Shown here in pieces: positions 25,039 to 36,686 of a DNA stretch of 64,000 bases (positions are counted from its first letter, which is position 1; each line of letters begins with the position of its first letter). The translations under genes and the position numbers were made by a program. The notes under the pieces were generated by a model. That model worked only from the letters and a program-made list of their open reading frames with translations. It was not told where the DNA came from and did not search any database. The stretch comes from Inhella crocodyli. GTDB taxonomy: Bacteria; Pseudomonadota; Gammaproteobacteria; Burkholderiales; Burkholderiaceae_C. The stretch spans positions 186,001 to 250,000 of the forward strand of contig NZ_SACM01000002.1 of assembly GCF_004004565.1 (NCBI RefSeq), written 5' to 3'.

Positions 25039-27141
25039 ATGGCCCGCAAGACCCCCATCGAGCGTTACCGCAACATCGGTATCAGCGCCCACATCGACGC
25101 CGGCAAGACCACCACGACCGAGCGCATCCTGTTCTACACCGGTGTCAACCACAAGATCGGTGAGGTGCACGATGGCGCCGCCACGATGGACTGGATGGAG
25201 CAGGAGCAAGAGCGCGGCATCACGATCACCTCGGCTGCCACCACCTGCTTCTGGAAGGGCATGGACCTGTCCTACCCCGAGCACCGTTTCAACATCATCG
25301 ACACCCCCGGGCACGTCGACTTCACCATCGAAGTCGAGCGCTCGATGCGCGTGCTCGACGGTGCCTGCATGGTCTATTGCGCCGTGGGTGGCGTGCAGCC
25401 CCAGTCGGAAACCGTCTGGCGCCAGGCCAACAAGTACAAGGTGCCTCGTTTGGCCTTTGTGAACAAGATGGACCGCACGGGTGCGAACTTCTTCAAGGTC
25501 GTTGACCAGATGAAGACCCGCCTGAAGGCCAATCCCGTTCCCATCGTGATCCCCATTGGCGCTGAAGACACCTTCACCGGCGTGGTCGACCTGATCAAGA
25601 TGAAGGCGATCATTTGGGACGAGGCGTCCCAGGGCATGAAGTTCGACTACCAAGACATCCCGGCCGAGTTGGTCGAGGTGGCCAAAGAGTGGCGCGAAAA
25701 GATGGTCGAGGCGGCTGCCGAAGCCAGCGAAGAGCTGATGAACAAGTACCTGGAAACGGGTGACTTGAGCGAGGCCGAGATCAAGGGTGCCATCCGCACC
25801 CGCACGATCGCCACCGAGATTCAGCCCATGCTGTGCGGCACCGCCTTCAAGAACAAGGGTGTGCAGCGCATGTTGGACGCGGTCATCGACTTCTTGCCCA
25901 GCCCGGTGGACATCCCCCCGGTGGCTGGCACGGACGACGACGACCAAGAAACGACTCGCAAGGCCGACGACAGCGAAAAGTTTGCCGCGCTGGCGTTCAA
26001 GCTGATGACCGACCCGTACGTCGGTCAGCTGACTTTCGTGCGCGTGTACTCCGGCGTGCTGAAGTCGGGCGACTCCGTCTACAACCCGATCAAAGGCAAG
26101 AAGGAGCGCATCGGCCGCATCTTGCAGATGCATGCCAACCAGCGCGAGGAAATCTCCGAGATTCTGGCGGGCGACATTGCAGCTTGCGTGGGTTTGAAGG
26201 AAGTCACGACCGGCGAGACGCTGTGCGACCAAGACGCCATCATCACCTTGGAAAAGATGGTCTTCCCTGAGCCTGTGATTTCGCAGGCCGTGGAGCCCAA
26301 GACCAAGGCCGACCAAGAAAAGATGGGCGTCGCCCTGGGCCGCCTGGCCAAGGAAGACCCGTCGTTCCGTGTTCGCACCGACGAAGAATCCGGCCAGACC
26401 ATCATTTCTGGCATGGGCGAGCTCCACCTGGAAATCATCGTCGACCGCATGAAGCGCGAGTTTGGTGTGGAAGCCAACGTGGGCAAGCCGCAGGTCGCCT
26501 ACCGCGAAACCATCCGCAAGACGGCCACCGATGTCGAAGGCAAGTTCGTTCGTCAGTCGGGCGGCAAGGGCCAGTACGGCCACGTTGTGCTGACCGTGGA
26601 GCCGCAAGAGCCGGGCAAGGGCTTCGAGTTCGTCGACGCCATCAAGGGCGGTGTCGTTCCCCGCGAGTTCATCCCCGCGGTTCAGAAGGGCATCGAAGAC
26701 ACCCTGCCGAACGGAGTGTTGGCCGGCTTCCCGGTGGTGGACGTGAAGGTCACGCTGACCTTCGGTTCTTACCACGAAGTGGACTCGAACGAAAACGCCT
26801 TCAAGATGGCAGCGTCGATGGGCTTCAAGGAAGGCTGCCGCAAGGCCTCGCCGGTGATCCTGGAGCCGATGATGGCCGTGGAAGTCGAAACCCCGGAAGA
26901 CTATGCCGGCAACGTGATGGGCGACCTGTCCAGCCGTCGCGGCATGGTGCAGGGCATGGACGACATGGTTGGTGGCGGCAAGGTCATCAAGGCCGAAGTG
27001 CCGCTGTCGGAAATGTTCGGCTACTCGACGACCCTGCGTTCGATGTCGCAAGGCCGTGCCACGTACACGATGGAGTTCAAGCACTACAGCGAAGCTCCCA
27101 AGAACGTGGCCGACGCCATCATCACGGCGCGTTCCAAGTAA
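25039..27141 (+). CDS. fusA: elongation factor G
   Basis: A 700-residue translocation GTPase. G motifs [21 protein letters not shown] and NKMDR are present, with the five-domain length. The start is the ATG at 25039 ([16 protein letters not shown]); the longer frame from 24982 begins in non-coding spacer. A G-rich stem-loop region and a 111-nt gap separate it from tuf. Confidence 0.98.
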   Translation: MARKTPIERYRNIGISAHIDAGKTTTTERILFYTGVNHKIGEVHDGAATMDWMEQEQERGITITSAATTCFWKGMDLSYPEHRFNIIDTPGHVDFTIEVERSMRVLDGACMVYCAVGGVQPQSETVWRQANKYKVPRLAFVNKMDRTGANFFKVVDQMKTRLKANPVPIVIPIGAEDTFTGVVDLIKMKAIIWDEASQGMKFDYQDIPAELVEVAKEWREKMVEAAAEASEELMNKYLETGDLSEAEIKGAIRTRTIATEIQPMLCGTAFKNKGVQRMLDAVIDFLPSPVDIPPVAGTDDDDQETTRKADDSEKFAALAFKLMTDPYVGQLTFVRVYSGVLKSGDSVYNPIKGKKERIGRILQMHANQREEISEILAGDIAACVGLKEVTTGETLCDQDAIITLEKMVFPEPVISQAVEPKTKADQEKMGVALGRLAKEDPSFRVRTDEESGQTIISGMGELHLEIIVDRMKREFGVEANVGKPQVAYRETIRKTATDVEGKFVRQSGGKGQYGHVVLTVEPQEPGKGFEFVDAIKGGVVPREFIPAVQKGIEDTLPNGVLAGFPVVDVKVTLTFGSYHEVDSNENAFKMAASMGFKEGCRKASPVILEPMMAVEVETPEDYAGNVMGDLSSRRGMVQGMDDMVGGGKVIKAEVPLSEMFGYSTTLRSMSQGRATYTMEFKHYSEAPKNVADAIITARSK

Positions 27142-27160
27142 TTCCCCACGGTCTGCGGGC

Positions 27161-27192
27161 CGCTCGCCATCGGTGCCAGTCCCGATGGAGCG
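27161..27192 (+). other. stem-loop between fusA and tuf
   Basis: CCATCGG (27167-27173) and CCGATGG (27182-27188) pair around a short loop, extended by CGCTC/GAGCG-like flanks. There is no T tract, so it is more likely an mRNA processing or stability element than a terminator. Confidence 0.4.
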
Positions 27193-27252
27193 CGGGCGGT
27201 CCGACAGACCTTAAACCCACGACTGGTGTTGCTCTTTGTTGGAGAGATTGAA

Positions 27253-28443
<1,191 letters not shown>

Positions 28444-28489
28444 TCAATCTTGAGGCCGGCGCCCTGAGCAATCGGGGCGTTGGAACACC

Positions 28490-28801
28490 ATGCAAAAGCA
28501 AAAAATCCGCATCCGCCTCAAGGCCTTCGATTACAAGCTGATCGACCAATCGGCCCTGGAAATCGTTGACACCGCCAAGCGCACGGGCGCCATCGTCAAG
28601 GGCCCCGTGCCCCTGCCGACGCGCATGGAGCGTTTCGACATCCTGCGTTCGCCGCACGTCAACAAGACCAGCCGCGACCAGTTCGAAATCCGCACCCACC
28701 AGCGCCTGATGGACATCGTCGACCCCACCGACAAGACCGTGGACGCGCTGATGAAGCTCGACCTGCCGGCCGGCGTGGACGTCGAAATCAAGCTGCAGTG
28801 A
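28490..28801 (+). CDS. rpsJ: 30S ribosomal protein S10
   Basis: A 103-residue protein of the 30S head, also the NusE antitermination factor. It has [22 protein letters not shown] and [19 protein letters not shown]. It lies with tuf rather than with the following S10 genes, being cut off from rplC by a strong terminator. Confidence 0.98.
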   Translation: MQKQKIRIRLKAFDYKLIDQSALEIVDTAKRTGAIVKGPVPLPTRMERFDILRSPHVNKTSRDQFEIRTHQRLMDIVDPTDKTVDALMKLDLPAGVDVEIKLQ

Positions 28802-28828
28802 TCGCGGGCGCGTAGCGCCTGCCCTGGA

Positions 28829-28860
28829 GACAAAGCGGCCCACGGGCCGCTTTGTCGTTT
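28829..28860 (+). terminator. intrinsic terminator after rpsJ
   Basis: GACAAAGCGGCC (28829-28840) and GGCCGCTTTGTC (28845-28856) form a perfect 12-bp stem with a CACG loop, then GTTT. It ends the str-rpsJ unit. The T tail is short, so some read-through is likely. Confidence 0.75.
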
Positions 28861-28895
28861 CTGGCGGCGCCCGATTGACTTTTCACAGGCGCTTC

Positions 28896-28924
28896 TTGTC
28901 AGTTCGTGCGCGCAGCCCTATACT
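28896..28924 (+). promoter_or_regulatory. promoter of rplC and downstream S10 genes
   Basis: TTGTCA (28896-28901), an exact 17-nt spacer and TATACT (28919-28924), followed by CGCGGGCTTTCCCGC, which can form a small hairpin at the 5' end of the transcript. It gives rplC a 130-nt leader and lies after the rpsJ terminator. Confidence 0.75.
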
Positions 28925-29064
28925 CGCGGGCTTTCCCGCATTTTGTGGGGGAGTGCCGCATGCCTGCGCGAGTGGGTGGTGGCAACCAAGGGCGCCCGGC
29001 CAATCGCTGTCGGGTGTGTCAAACAAAGGCCTTCGCAATCAAACGTTGGGGGCTGGAGAAAGCA

Positions 29065-29733
29065 ATGAGTCTTAGCAATCGTCTCGGATTGCTGGGCCGC
29101 AAGGTGGGCATGATGCGCATCTTCACGGACGATGGCGACACCATCCCCGTGACGGTGCTGGATGTGTCCAACAACCGCGTGGCTCAGGTCAAGACGCAGG
29201 AGAGCGACGGCTATACCGCCATTCAAGTGGCGTATGGCGAGCGCAAGGCCTCCCGCGTGAGCAAGCCGGAAGCTGGTCACTTCGCGAAAGCGGGTGTGGA
29301 AGCCGGTGAACTGCTGAAGGAATTCCGTGTGTCGGCCGACGTGGCCGCCGAATACAAGCCGGGCGCCGCAGTGCCCGTGACCTTGTTTGCTGTGGGCCAG
29401 AAGGTGGACGTGCAGGGCACTTCCATCGGCAAGGGCTTCATGGGCACGATCAAGCGCCACAACTTCGGCTCGCAGCGCGCGTCGCACGGCAACAGCCGTT
29501 CGCACAATGTGCCGGGTTCGATCTCGATGGCGCAAGACCCGGGTCGCGTGTTCCCGGGCAAGAAGATGTCGGGTCACCAGGGCGACGAAACCGTCACCAC
29601 CCAGAACCTCGACATCGTCCGCATCGACGAAGCCCGCCAGCTGTTGCTGGTGCGTGGCGCCGTCCCGGGCAGCAAGAACGGCCACGTTGTGGTTCGTCCG
29701 GCTGTCAAAGTCAAAGTGAAGGGGGCCCAGTGA
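29065..29733 (+). CDS. rplC: 50S ribosomal protein L3
   Basis: A 222-residue protein near the peptidyl-transferase centre. It has [15 protein letters not shown] at the N-terminus, [17 protein letters not shown] and the extended loop [14 protein letters not shown]. The Gln in the [17 protein letters not shown] region is the usual methylation site area. Start at ATG 29065 with GGAG upstream. rplD begins at the last base of its stop (TGATG). Confidence 0.97.
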   Translation: MSLSNRLGLLGRKVGMMRIFTDDGDTIPVTVLDVSNNRVAQVKTQESDGYTAIQVAYGERKASRVSKPEAGHFAKAGVEAGELLKEFRVSADVAAEYKPGAAVPVTLFAVGQKVDVQGTSIGKGFMGTIKRHNFGSQRASHGNSRSHNVPGSISMAQDPGRVFPGKKMSGHQGDETVTTQNLDIVRIDEARQLLLVRGAVPGSKNGHVVVRPAVKVKVKGAQ

Positions 29734-30353
29734 TGCAACTCGAGCTCCTGAACGAACAAGGTCAAGCCTCGGGCAAGGTCGACGCGTCTGACGCCGTCTT
29801 CGCCCGTGACTACAACGAAGCCCTGGTTCACCAAGTGGTTGTGGCCTTCCAGGCCAACGCCCGCCAAGGCACCCGCGCTCAGAAGGATCGTGGCGAGGTT
29901 CATCACTCGACCAAGAAGCCCTTCCGTCAGAAAGGCACCGGCAACGCCCGTGCTGGTATGACCTCGTCGCCGCTGTGGCGCGGAGGCGGTCGGATTTTCC
30001 CGAACCGCCCCGACGAGAACTTCACGCACAAGCTGAACCGCAAGATGTACCGCGCCGGCATGGCCGCCATCTTGTCGCAGTTGGCCCGTGAAGGCCGCTT
30101 GGCGGTCGTGGACTCGATCAAGGTCGAGGCCCCGAAGACCAAGTTGCTGGCTGCCAAGTTCAAGGCTATGGGCCTGGAGTCGGTCCTGGTGATCGCCGAC
30201 GAAGTCGACGACAACCTGTTCTTGGCTTCGCGCAACCTGCCGAACGTGCTGGTGGTCGAGCCCCGTCACGCCGACCCGCTGTCGCTGGTGCACTTCAAGA
30301 AGGTGCTCGTGACCAAGGCCGCCGTGGAGCAGCTCAAGGAGATGTTCGAATGA
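29733..30353 (+). CDS. rplD: 50S ribosomal protein L4
   Basis: A 206-residue protein that lines the exit tunnel and, in E. coli, represses the S10 operon. It has [43 protein letters not shown], the tunnel loop. The leader before rplC would be the target if autoregulation is conserved. Confidence 0.96.
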   Translation: MQLELLNEQGQASGKVDASDAVFARDYNEALVHQVVVAFQANARQGTRAQKDRGEVHHSTKKPFRQKGTGNARAGMTSSPLWRGGGRIFPNRPDENFTHKLNRKMYRAGMAAILSQLAREGRLAVVDSIKVEAPKTKLLAAKFKAMGLESVLVIADEVDDNLFLASRNLPNVLVVEPRHADPLSLVHFKKVLVTKAAVEQLKEMFE

Positions 30354-30664
30354 GCGCGCCCAAGTTCGATGAGGGCCGTCTGGCCCAGGTGCTGCTGGCC
30401 CCGATCGTGAGCGAAAAGGCCACGCAAGTCGGCGAAAAGCACAACCAAGTCCTGTTCAAGGTCATGCGCGACGCCACCAAGCCGGAAATCAAGGCCGCGG
30501 TGGAGTTGATGTTCAAGGTCGAAGTGGCTTCGGTCAGCGTCGTGAACGTCAAGGGCAAGACCAAGCGCTTCGGTGGCCGTGTCGGTCGCCGCGATCACGT
30601 CAAGAAGGCCTATGTGGCCCTCAAGCCGGGTCAAGAGCTGAACTTCTCCGGGGAGGCTGCGTAA
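30350..30664 (+). CDS. rplW: 50S ribosomal protein L23
   Basis: A 104-residue protein at the tunnel exit, docking site for trigger factor and [14 protein letters not shown] and the C-terminal [23 protein letters not shown] are typical. It overlaps rplD by four bases and touches rplB (TAATG). Confidence 0.96.
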   Translation: MSAPKFDEGRLAQVLLAPIVSEKATQVGEKHNQVLFKVMRDATKPEIKAAVELMFKVEVASVSVVNVKGKTKRFGGRVGRRDHVKKAYVALKPGQELNFSGEAA

Positions 30665-31488
30665 TGGCCGTCGTCAAAGTCAAACCGACCTCGCCCGGCC
30701 GCCGTGCCGTGGTGAAGGTGGTGCACGCCCACCTGCACAAGGGCGCGCCTGAGGCCTCGCTGGTCGAGCCGCAGAAGCAGAAGTCGGGCCGTAACAACAA
30801 CGGTCACATCACGATGCGCCACAAGGGCGGTGGTCATAAGCACCACTACCGCGTGGTTGACTTCCGTCGCAACAAGGATGGCATTCCCGCGAAGGTGGAG
30901 CGCATCGAGTACGACCCGAACCGCACGGCACACATCGCTTTGGTGTGCTACGCCGACGGCGAGCGTCGCTACGTGATCGCCCCGCGTGGTTTGGCCGTGG
31001 GCACGGTCCTGCTGTCGGGCGCTGAAGCGCCGATCAAGCCGGGCAACACCCTGCCGATCCGCAACATCCCCATCGGCTCGACGATCCATTGCGTCGAACT
31101 GCTGCCGGGCAAGGGTGCGCAAATCGCCCGCTCGGCTGGCACCTCGGTCACCCTGATGGCCCGTGATGGTGCCTACGCGCAGATCCGTCTGCGCTCGGGC
31201 GAAGTCCGTCGCGTGCATATCGACTGCCGCGCCACCCTGGGCGAAGTCAGCAACGAAGAGCACAACCTGCGCCAATACGGCAAGGCCGGTGCCAAGCGTT
31301 GGCTGGGCATCCGTCCGACGGTCCGTGGTACGGCCATGAACCCGGTGGACCACCCGCACGGTGGCGGCGAAGGCCGCACGGGCGAAGGTCAAGTGCCGGT
31401 GTCGCCGTGGAACACGATGACCAAGGGCTTCCGCACCCGCAGCAACAAGCGCACGCAGACGTTCATCGTCTCGCGTCGCAAGAAATAA
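30664..31488 (+). CDS. rplB: 50S ribosomal protein L2
   Basis: A 274-residue core protein needed for subunit joining. It has [23 protein letters not shown] near the N-terminus and [17 protein letters not shown] near the C-terminus, with the conserved His. Normal length. Confidence 0.98.
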   Translation: MAVVKVKPTSPGRRAVVKVVHAHLHKGAPEASLVEPQKQKSGRNNNGHITMRHKGGGHKHHYRVVDFRRNKDGIPAKVERIEYDPNRTAHIALVCYADGERRYVIAPRGLAVGTVLLSGAEAPIKPGNTLPIRNIPIGSTIHCVELLPGKGAQIARSAGTSVTLMARDGAYAQIRLRSGEVRRVHIDCRATLGEVSNEEHNLRQYGKAGAKRWLGIRPTVRGTAMNPVDHPHGGGEGRTGEGQVPVSPWNTMTKGFRTRSNKRTQTFIVSRRKK

Positions 31489-31500
31489 GGGGTTGACCAC

Positions 31501-31779
31501 ATGAGTCGCTCGCTTAAAAAGGGCCCGTTCGTTGACGCCCACCTGATGGCGAAGGTCGAGAAGGCCGCCGCCAACAAGGACAAGAAGCCGATCAAGACCT
31601 GGTCGCGCCGCTCGACGATCCTGCCCGAGTTCATCGGTCTGACCGTGGCCGTGCACAACGGCCGCCAGCACGTCCCCGTGTACGTGACCGACCAAATGGT
31701 TGGCCACAAACTCGGCGAATTCGCGCTGACGCGGACCTTCAAGGGTCACCCGGCCGACAAGAAGGCCGGTAAGAAGTAA
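31501..31779 (+). CDS. rpsS: 30S ribosomal protein S19
   Basis: A 92-residue head protein. [36 protein letters not shown] and [25 protein letters not shown] are the family segments. Part of the rplC to rpsQ unit. Confidence 0.97.
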   Translation: MSRSLKKGPFVDAHLMAKVEKAAANKDKKPIKTWSRRSTILPEFIGLTVAVHNGRQHVPVYVTDQMVGHKLGEFALTRTFKGHPADKKAGKK

Positions 31780-31790
31780 GGATGCCCACG

Positions 31791-32120
31791 ATGGAAACCA
31801 AAGCAATCGTTCGTGGCGTCCGCCTCTCCTGCGACAAGGGCCGCCTCGTGGCGGACCTGATCCGTGGCAAAAAGGTGGACCAGGCGCTGAACATCCTGAC
31901 CTTCACCCAAAAGAAGGCCGCCGGCATCATCAAAAAGGCTCTGGAGTCGGCCATCGCCAACGCCGAGCACAACGACGGTGCCGACATCGACGCCCTGAAG
32001 GTGACCTCCATTTACGTGGAGCAAGGCACCGTTCTGAAGCGTTTCACCGCGCGCGCCAAGGGTCGTGGCAACCGCATCAGCAAGCCCACGTGTCACATCT
32101 ACGTGACCGTCGGCAACTGA
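31791..32120 (+). CDS. rplV: 50S ribosomal protein L22
   Basis: A 109-residue tunnel protein. Starting at the second ATG (31791) gives the usual length and puts AAGGA 8 nt upstream; the ATG at 31782 is too close to that site. [29 protein letters not shown] and the tunnel hairpin ending [14 protein letters not shown] are typical. Confidence 0.95.
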   Translation: METKAIVRGVRLSCDKGRLVADLIRGKKVDQALNILTFTQKKAAGIIKKALESAIANAEHNDGADIDALKVTSIYVEQGTVLKRFTARAKGRGNRISKPTCHIYVTVGN

Positions 32121-32136
32121 GGGGGCTAAGAGGACT

Positions 32137-32946
32137 ATGGGACAAAAAATCCATCCGGTTGGCTTCCGCCTGCCCGTCACCCGCAACTGGTCGTCGCGCT
32201 GGTACGCGTCGAGCCGCAACTTCGCCGGCATGCTGGCCGAAGACCTGAAGGTTCGCGAGTTCCTGAAGGCCAAACTCAAGAACGCGGCCGTGTCGCGCAT
32301 CTTGATCGAGCGTCCCGCCAAGAACGCCCGCATCACCATTTACTCGGCTCGCCCGGGTGTGGTCATCGGCAAGAAGGGCGAAGACATCGAAGCGCTGAAG
32401 GCCCAACTCGGCAAGCTCCTGGGCGTGCCGGTGGCGGTGAACATCGAAGAAGTGCGCAAGCCTGAAGTCGATGCACAACTGATCGCCGACTCGATCACCC
32501 AGCAGCTGGAAAAGCGCATCATGTTCCGCCGCGCCATGAAGCGTGCCATGCAGAACGCCATGCGCCTGGGTGCCCAAGGCATCAAGATCATGTCGGCCGG
32601 TCGCTTGAACGGCATCGAAATCGCGCGCACCGAGTGGTATCGCGAAGGCCGAGTGCCTCTGCACACCCTGAAGGCTGACATCGATTACGGTTTCAGCGAA
32701 GCCAAGACCACCTATGGCGTCATCGGCGTCAAGGTCTGGGTGTATCGCGGTGACCGCCTGGCGAACGGCGAAGCCCCCGTGCTCAAGAGCGTGGAAGGCG
32801 AAGACGATCGTCGCAACCGCCGTCCGGGCCGTCCTGGTCCGGGTCGCGGCCGCGATGGCAAGCCGGGTGAGGGCGGTGACCGCCCTGCAGCCAAGCGCGT
32901 GGTGCGCAAGCCGGCTGATGCCGGCGCCGCGCCCAAAGGAGAGTAA
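32137..32946 (+). CDS. rpsC: 30S ribosomal protein S3
   Basis: A 269-residue mRNA-entry protein. The KH domain has [18 protein letters not shown]. The C-terminal tail (about residues 225-269: [20 protein letters not shown]...) is a basic, Gly/Pro/Arg-rich extension common in betaproteobacteria. Confidence 0.97.
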   Translation: MGQKIHPVGFRLPVTRNWSSRWYASSRNFAGMLAEDLKVREFLKAKLKNAAVSRILIERPAKNARITIYSARPGVVIGKKGEDIEALKAQLGKLLGVPVAVNIEEVRKPEVDAQLIADSITQQLEKRIMFRRAMKRAMQNAMRLGAQGIKIMSAGRLNGIEIARTEWYREGRVPLHTLKADIDYGFSEAKTTYGVIGVKVWVYRGDRLANGEAPVLKSVEGEDDRRNRRPGRPGPGRGRDGKPGEGGDRPAAKRVVRKPADAGAAPKGE

Positions 32947-32948
32947 AC

Positions 32949-33365
32949 ATGCTGCAACCCGCTCGTCGCAAATTCCGCAAAGAGCAAAAGGGCCGCAACA
33001 CCGGCGTCGCCACGCGTGGCGCGCAGGTGTCGTTTGGCGAGTTCGGTTTGAAGGCCACCGAGCGTGGCCGGATCACCGCGCGTCAAATCGAAGCCGCTCG
33101 TCGTGCCATCTCGCGCCACATCAAGCGTGGCGGCCGTATCTTCATTCGCATCTTCCCTGACAAGCCGATCTCCAAGAAGCCGGCCGAAGTGCGCATGGGT
33201 AACGGCAAGGGCAACCCGGAGTACTACGTGGCTGAGATCCAGCCCGGCAAGGTGCTCTACGAACTCAACGGCGTGCCCGAAGCACTGGCCCGCGAAGCGT
33301 TCACCCTGGCTGCAGCCAAGCTGCCGCTGAAGTGCACCTTCGTTGAGCGCCAGATCGGCGCCTGA
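32949..33365 (+). CDS. rplP: 50S ribosomal protein L16
   Basis: A 138-residue protein at the A-site tRNA binding region. [17 protein letters not shown] and [40 protein letters not shown] are signatures. It starts two bases after rpsC. Confidence 0.98.
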   Translation: MLQPARRKFRKEQKGRNTGVATRGAQVSFGEFGLKATERGRITARQIEAARRAISRHIKRGGRIFIRIFPDKPISKKPAEVRMGNGKGNPEYYVAEIQPGKVLYELNGVPEALAREAFTLAAAKLPLKCTFVERQIGA

Positions 33366-33376
33366 AAGGGAACACC

Positions 33377-33577
33377 ATGAAGGCATCTGAACTGCGCACC
33401 AAAGACGTTGCCGCGCTGGAAGCCGAGGTCAAGTCGCTGCTCAAGGCCCATTTCGGCCTGCGCATGCAAAAGGCCACGCAACAGCTGAGCAATCACACCG
33501 CCCTGGGTAACACGCGTCGCGACATCGCCCGCGTGAAGACCATCTTGGCCGAGAAGAAGAAAGAGGCTGCCAAATGA
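33377..33577 (+). CDS. rpmC: 50S ribosomal protein L29
   Basis: A 66-residue helical hairpin protein near the tunnel exit. [31 protein letters not shown] and [17 protein letters not shown] are typical. It overlaps rpsQ by four bases. Confidence 0.95.
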   Translation: MKASELRTKDVAALEAEVKSLLKAHFGLRMQKATQQLSNHTALGNTRRDIARVKTILAEKKKEAAK

Positions 33578-33846
33578 CGACGCAAGCCGCGACCAAAGTC
33601 ACCCGCACCCTCGTGGGTCGCGTGGTCAGCGACAAACGCGCCAAGACGGTCACCGTTTTGGTTGAGCGTCGCACCAAGCACGCGCTGTACGGCAAGATCG
33701 TCGCCACGTCCCGCAAGTACCACGCCCATGACGAACAGGGCGCGTACAAGATGGGCGATGTGGTCGAGATCACCGAAAGCAAGCCGATCTCGAAGACCAA
33801 GAACTGGGTCGTGACCCGCTTGGTCGAGAAGGCCGAAGCCGTCTAA
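33574..33846 (+). CDS. rpsQ: 30S ribosomal protein S17
   Basis: A 90-residue primary 16S-binding protein of OB fold. [23 protein letters not shown] and [25 protein letters not shown] are signatures. It is the last gene before a strong terminator, so the spc genes are a separate unit here. Confidence 0.97.
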   Translation: MTTQAATKVTRTLVGRVVSDKRAKTVTVLVERRTKHALYGKIVATSRKYHAHDEQGAYKMGDVVEITESKPISKTKNWVVTRLVEKAEAV

Positions 33847-33866
33847 GGCCTCAGGGGCCCTCGCTC

Positions 33867-33901
33867 AAAGCCGCGTCCTGTCAAACGGACGCGGCTTTTT
33901 T
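33867..33901 (+). terminator. intrinsic terminator after rpsQ
   Basis: AAAGCCGCGTCC (33867-33878) and GGACGCGGCTTT (33887-33898) form a 12-bp stem with an 8-nt loop, followed by T residues. Only 15 nt separate it from the peroxiredoxin ATG. Confidence 0.88.
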
Positions 33902-33916
33902 ATTCAGGAGATCACC

Positions 33917-34426
33917 ATGCTTGAAGTTGGCGCTGCACTGCCGGCGGTTACGGTCTACGAATACAACACCGTTGAAGGCGAAGCCTGCCCCATCGGCCCG
34001 ATGGCGGTGCCGTTGGATGCCGCAAGCCGCGGAAAGTCCATCGCACTGTTTGCCTTGCCGGGCGCCTACACCCCGACCTGTTCGGCCAAGCACCTGCCCG
34101 GCTACATCGCGCAAGCCTCGGCGTTTCGTGCGCTGGGCGTGGATGAAATTTGGTGTCTGTCGGTGAACGATGCCTTCGTCATGCACCACTGGGGCGAGTC
34201 CCAGGGGGCGACTGGCGTTGTTCGCATGCTCGGCGATGGCTCTGCGCACTTCGCGCACGCGGCCGGCCTCGTGCTGGACCTGTCCGCCAAGGGCATGGGA
34301 GTACGCAGCCAACGCTATGCCGCGTGGGTCGTTGACGGTGTCATCCGCGTCCTGCAGGTGGAGGCGCCAGGTCAGTTTGAACGCAGCAGCGCCGAAAGCT
34401 TGCTGGCAGCTATTGCGGCAGCTTGA
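33917..34426 (+). CDS. peroxiredoxin (Prx5-like, AhpC/TSA fold)
   Basis: A 169-residue thiol peroxidase. The peroxidatic cysteine lies in FALPGAYTPTCSAKHLPGYI (about residue 53). DEIWCLSVNDAFVMHHWGE and RSQRYAAWVVDGVIRVLQVE match the Prx5 group, which reduces peroxides with help from glutathione/glutaredoxin or thioredoxin. It sits between the S10 and spc ribosomal operons, directly after a terminator, with AGGAG 6 nt before the ATG. No promoter fits between terminator and start, so it may depend on read-through or on a promoter within rpsQ. Confidence 0.9.
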   Translation: MLEVGAALPAVTVYEYNTVEGEACPIGPMAVPLDAASRGKSIALFALPGAYTPTCSAKHLPGYIAQASAFRALGVDEIWCLSVNDAFVMHHWGESQGATGVVRMLGDGSAHFAHAAGLVLDLSAKGMGVRSQRYAAWVVDGVIRVLQVEAPGQFERSSAESLLAAIAAA

Positions 34427-34490
34427 GAGCGTCGCCCAACACCGAGTGCCTTAACTGGCAGGGGACTCGAGACAATTTCGCGCGTCGGGG

Positions 34491-34520
34491 TTGACCCGAT
34501 GCGCCATCGTCCTGCATAAT
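34491..34520 (+). promoter_or_regulatory. promoter of the spc operon (rplN)
   Basis: TTGACC (34491-34496), an 18-nt spacer and CATAAT (34515-34520), followed by GGCAGGCTTC. It gives rplN a leader of about 145 nt. No gene is seen between the peroxiredoxin stop (34426) and rplN. Confidence 0.65.
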
Positions 34521-34672
34521 GGCAGGCTTCGCTGGCCTTGGATGCGGTTGCCGTTCGTGCGACACCAAGGTTGGCTTCAGACCTCAAACCGCCGGGCGGC
34601 CTCAAAGGCTCAACGGCTTACGGGCCCAAGACTGACCGAGCGCTAAGCGACCGGGGCAAGTTGGGAATTGAC

Positions 34673-35041
34673 ATGATCCAAATGCAATCGCGACTCGACG
34701 TCGCGGACAACACGGGCGCGAAGTCCGTCATGTGCATCAAGGTGCTGGGTGGCTCCAAGCGTCGCTATGCCGGTATCGGTGATGTGATCAAGGTCAGCAT
34801 CAAAGAAGCTGCGCCGCGTGGCCGCGTCAAAAAGGGCGAGGTCTACAACGCCGTGGTGGTGCGCACCGCCAAGTGTGTTCGTCGCCAAGACGGCTCGCTG
34901 GTGAAGTTCGACGGCAATGCCGCCGTGCTGCTCAATGCCAAGCTCGAGCCGATCGGCACCCGCATCTTCGGCCCGGTCACGCGCGAGCTGCGCAGCGAAC
35001 GATTCATGAAGATCGTCTCGCTGGCGCCGGAAGTGCTCTGA
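34673..35041 (+). CDS. rplN: 50S ribosomal protein L14
   Basis: A 122-residue protein at the subunit interface. [33 protein letters not shown] is the family start; the longer upstream frame is rejected. First gene of the spc operon behind the promoter at 34491. Confidence 0.98.
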   Translation: MIQMQSRLDVADNTGAKSVMCIKVLGGSKRRYAGIGDVIKVSIKEAAPRGRVKKGEVYNAVVVRTAKCVRRQDGSLVKFDGNAAVLLNAKLEPIGTRIFGPVTRELRSERFMKIVSLAPEVL

Positions 35042-35066
35042 GTCTGGCGACCGCAAAAGGACTGTC

Positions 35067-35384
35067 ATGAACAAGATTCGCAAAGGCGACGAGGTCATCG
35101 TGTTGACCGGTCGCGACAAGGGCAAGCGTGGCACGGTGGCTGCTCGCGTTGACGCCGACCATCTGCTGGTTGATGGCGTGAACGTGGCCAAGAAGCACGT
35201 CAAGCCGAACCCCATGAAGGGCACGACGGGTGGTGTGGTTGACAAGACCATGCCCATCCATCAATCGAACGTGGCGATCTTCAATGCGGCGACCGGCAAG
35301 GCCGACCGCGTTGGGATCAAGTTGCTCGAAGACGGCAAAAAAGTGCGCGTCTTCAAGAGCAGCGGCGCCGAAATCAAGGCTTGA
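35067..35384 (+). CDS. rplX: 50S ribosomal protein L24
   Basis: A 105-residue assembly-initiator protein with a KOW domain: [26 protein letters not shown]. Followed by [29 protein letters not shown]. Confidence 0.97.
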   Translation: MNKIRKGDEVIVLTGRDKGKRGTVAARVDADHLLVDGVNVAKKHVKPNPMKGTTGGVVDKTMPIHQSNVAIFNAATGKADRVGIKLLEDGKKVRVFKSSGAEIKA

Positions 35385-35395
35385 CGGGGACCAAC

Positions 35396-35935
35396 ATGGC
35401 TCGTTTGCAAGCGTTTTATCGCGAAAAAGTGGTGCCCAGCCTCGTTGAGAAGTTTGGGTACAAGTCGGTGATGCAGGTTCCTCGCATCACCAAGATCACC
35501 CTGAACATGGGTGTCAGTGAAGCAGTGGCCGACAAGAAGGTCATGGATCACGCCGTGGGTGACTTGACCAAGATTGCGGGTCAAAAGCCGGTGGTGACCA
35601 AGTCGCGCAAGGCCATCGCGGGCTTCAAGATCCGCGAAGACGTGCCCATCGGCGCGATGGTCACCTTGCGTGGCGTCCAGATGTACGAATTTCTGGACCG
35701 CTTCGTGACGATCGCGTTGCCCCGTGTTCGCGACTTCCGCGGCATCTCGGGTCGTGCATTTGACGGTCGTGGCAACTACAACATCGGCGTCAAAGAGCAG
35801 ATCATCTTCCCCGAGATCGAGTACGACAAGGTGGATGCGCTGCGTGGTCTGAACATCAGCATCACGACGACCGCCAAGACCGACGACGAAGCCAAGGCTC
35901 TGCTGCAGGCTTTCAAGTTCCCGTTCAAGAACTGA
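35396..35935 (+). CDS. rplE: 50S ribosomal protein L5
   Basis: A 179-residue 5S rRNA-binding protein. [34 protein letters not shown] and the C-terminal [30 protein letters not shown] are typical. The ATG at 35396 is used; the upstream TTG lies in the rplX stop region. Confidence 0.97.
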   Translation: MARLQAFYREKVVPSLVEKFGYKSVMQVPRITKITLNMGVSEAVADKKVMDHAVGDLTKIAGQKPVVTKSRKAIAGFKIREDVPIGAMVTLRGVQMYEFLDRFVTIALPRVRDFRGISGRAFDGRGNYNIGVKEQIIFPEIEYDKVDALRGLNISITTTAKTDDEAKALLQAFKFPFKN

Positions 35936-35943
35936 GGCACGCC

Positions 35944-36249
35944 ATGGCAAAGCTTTCTCTCAAGCAGCGCGAACTGAAGCGCGAGCAACTGGTGGCCAAG
36001 TTTGCGAAGAAATACGCCGAACTGAAAGCCATCATCAACGACGCGAAGCGCAGCGACGAAGAGCGTTACGCCGCCCGTTTGGCCTTGCAGCAACTGCCGC
36101 GCAATGCCAACCCGACGCGCCTGCGCAACCGCTGCGAACTCACGGGCCGTGCCCGTGGCACGTTCCGCACCTTCGGCCTCGGCCGCAGCAAGATCCGTGA
36201 ACTGGCCTTCAAGGGTGACATCCCCGGTGTCATCAAGGCCAGCTGGTAA
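35944..36249 (+). CDS. rpsN: 30S ribosomal protein S14 (zinc-free form)
   Basis: A 101-residue head protein of the long form that lacks the four zinc cysteines. [43 protein letters not shown] is the conserved C-terminus. Confidence 0.97.
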   Translation: MAKLSLKQRELKREQLVAKFAKKYAELKAIINDAKRSDEERYAARLALQQLPRNANPTRLRNRCELTGRARGTFRTFGLGRSKIRELAFKGDIPGVIKASW

Positions 36250-36273
36250 TCGGCAGGATTTGGAGAGTACCCC

Positions 36274-36669
36274 ATGAGCATGAGTGATCCGATCGCCGAC
36301 ATGCTGACGCGCATCCGCAATGCGCAGTCGGTGGAAAAGTCGAGCGTGAGCATGCCCTCCTCCAAAATCAAGCTGGCGATCGCCAAGGTCTTGAAGGATG
36401 AGGGTTACATCGAGAACTTCGTGGTGCGCGGCGACGCTGCCCGTCCAGAGCTCGAGATTGAATTGAAGTACTACGCGGGTCGTCCGGTGATTGAGCGCAT
36501 CGAGCGCGTCAGCCGCCCGGGCTTGCGTGTGTACAAGGGTCGCCACGACATCCCGAACGTCATGAACGGTTTGGGTGTGGCCATCATCACGACGCCGCAA
36601 GGCGTGATGACCGACCGCAAAGCGCGCCAAGCCGGTATCGGTGGCGAAGTGCTTTGCTACGTCGCCTAA
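36274..36669 (+). CDS. rpsH: 30S ribosomal protein S8
   Basis: A 131-residue primary rRNA-binding protein and, in E. coli, the spc operon repressor. [18 protein letters not shown] and [33 protein letters not shown] are signatures. Confidence 0.97.
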   Translation: MSMSDPIADMLTRIRNAQSVEKSSVSMPSSKIKLAIAKVLKDEGYIENFVVRGDAARPELEIELKYYAGRPVIERIERVSRPGLRVYKGRHDIPNVMNGLGVAIITTPQGVMTDRKARQAGIGGEVLCYVA

Positions 36670-36686
36670 CCGCCGGAGGAATCGCA

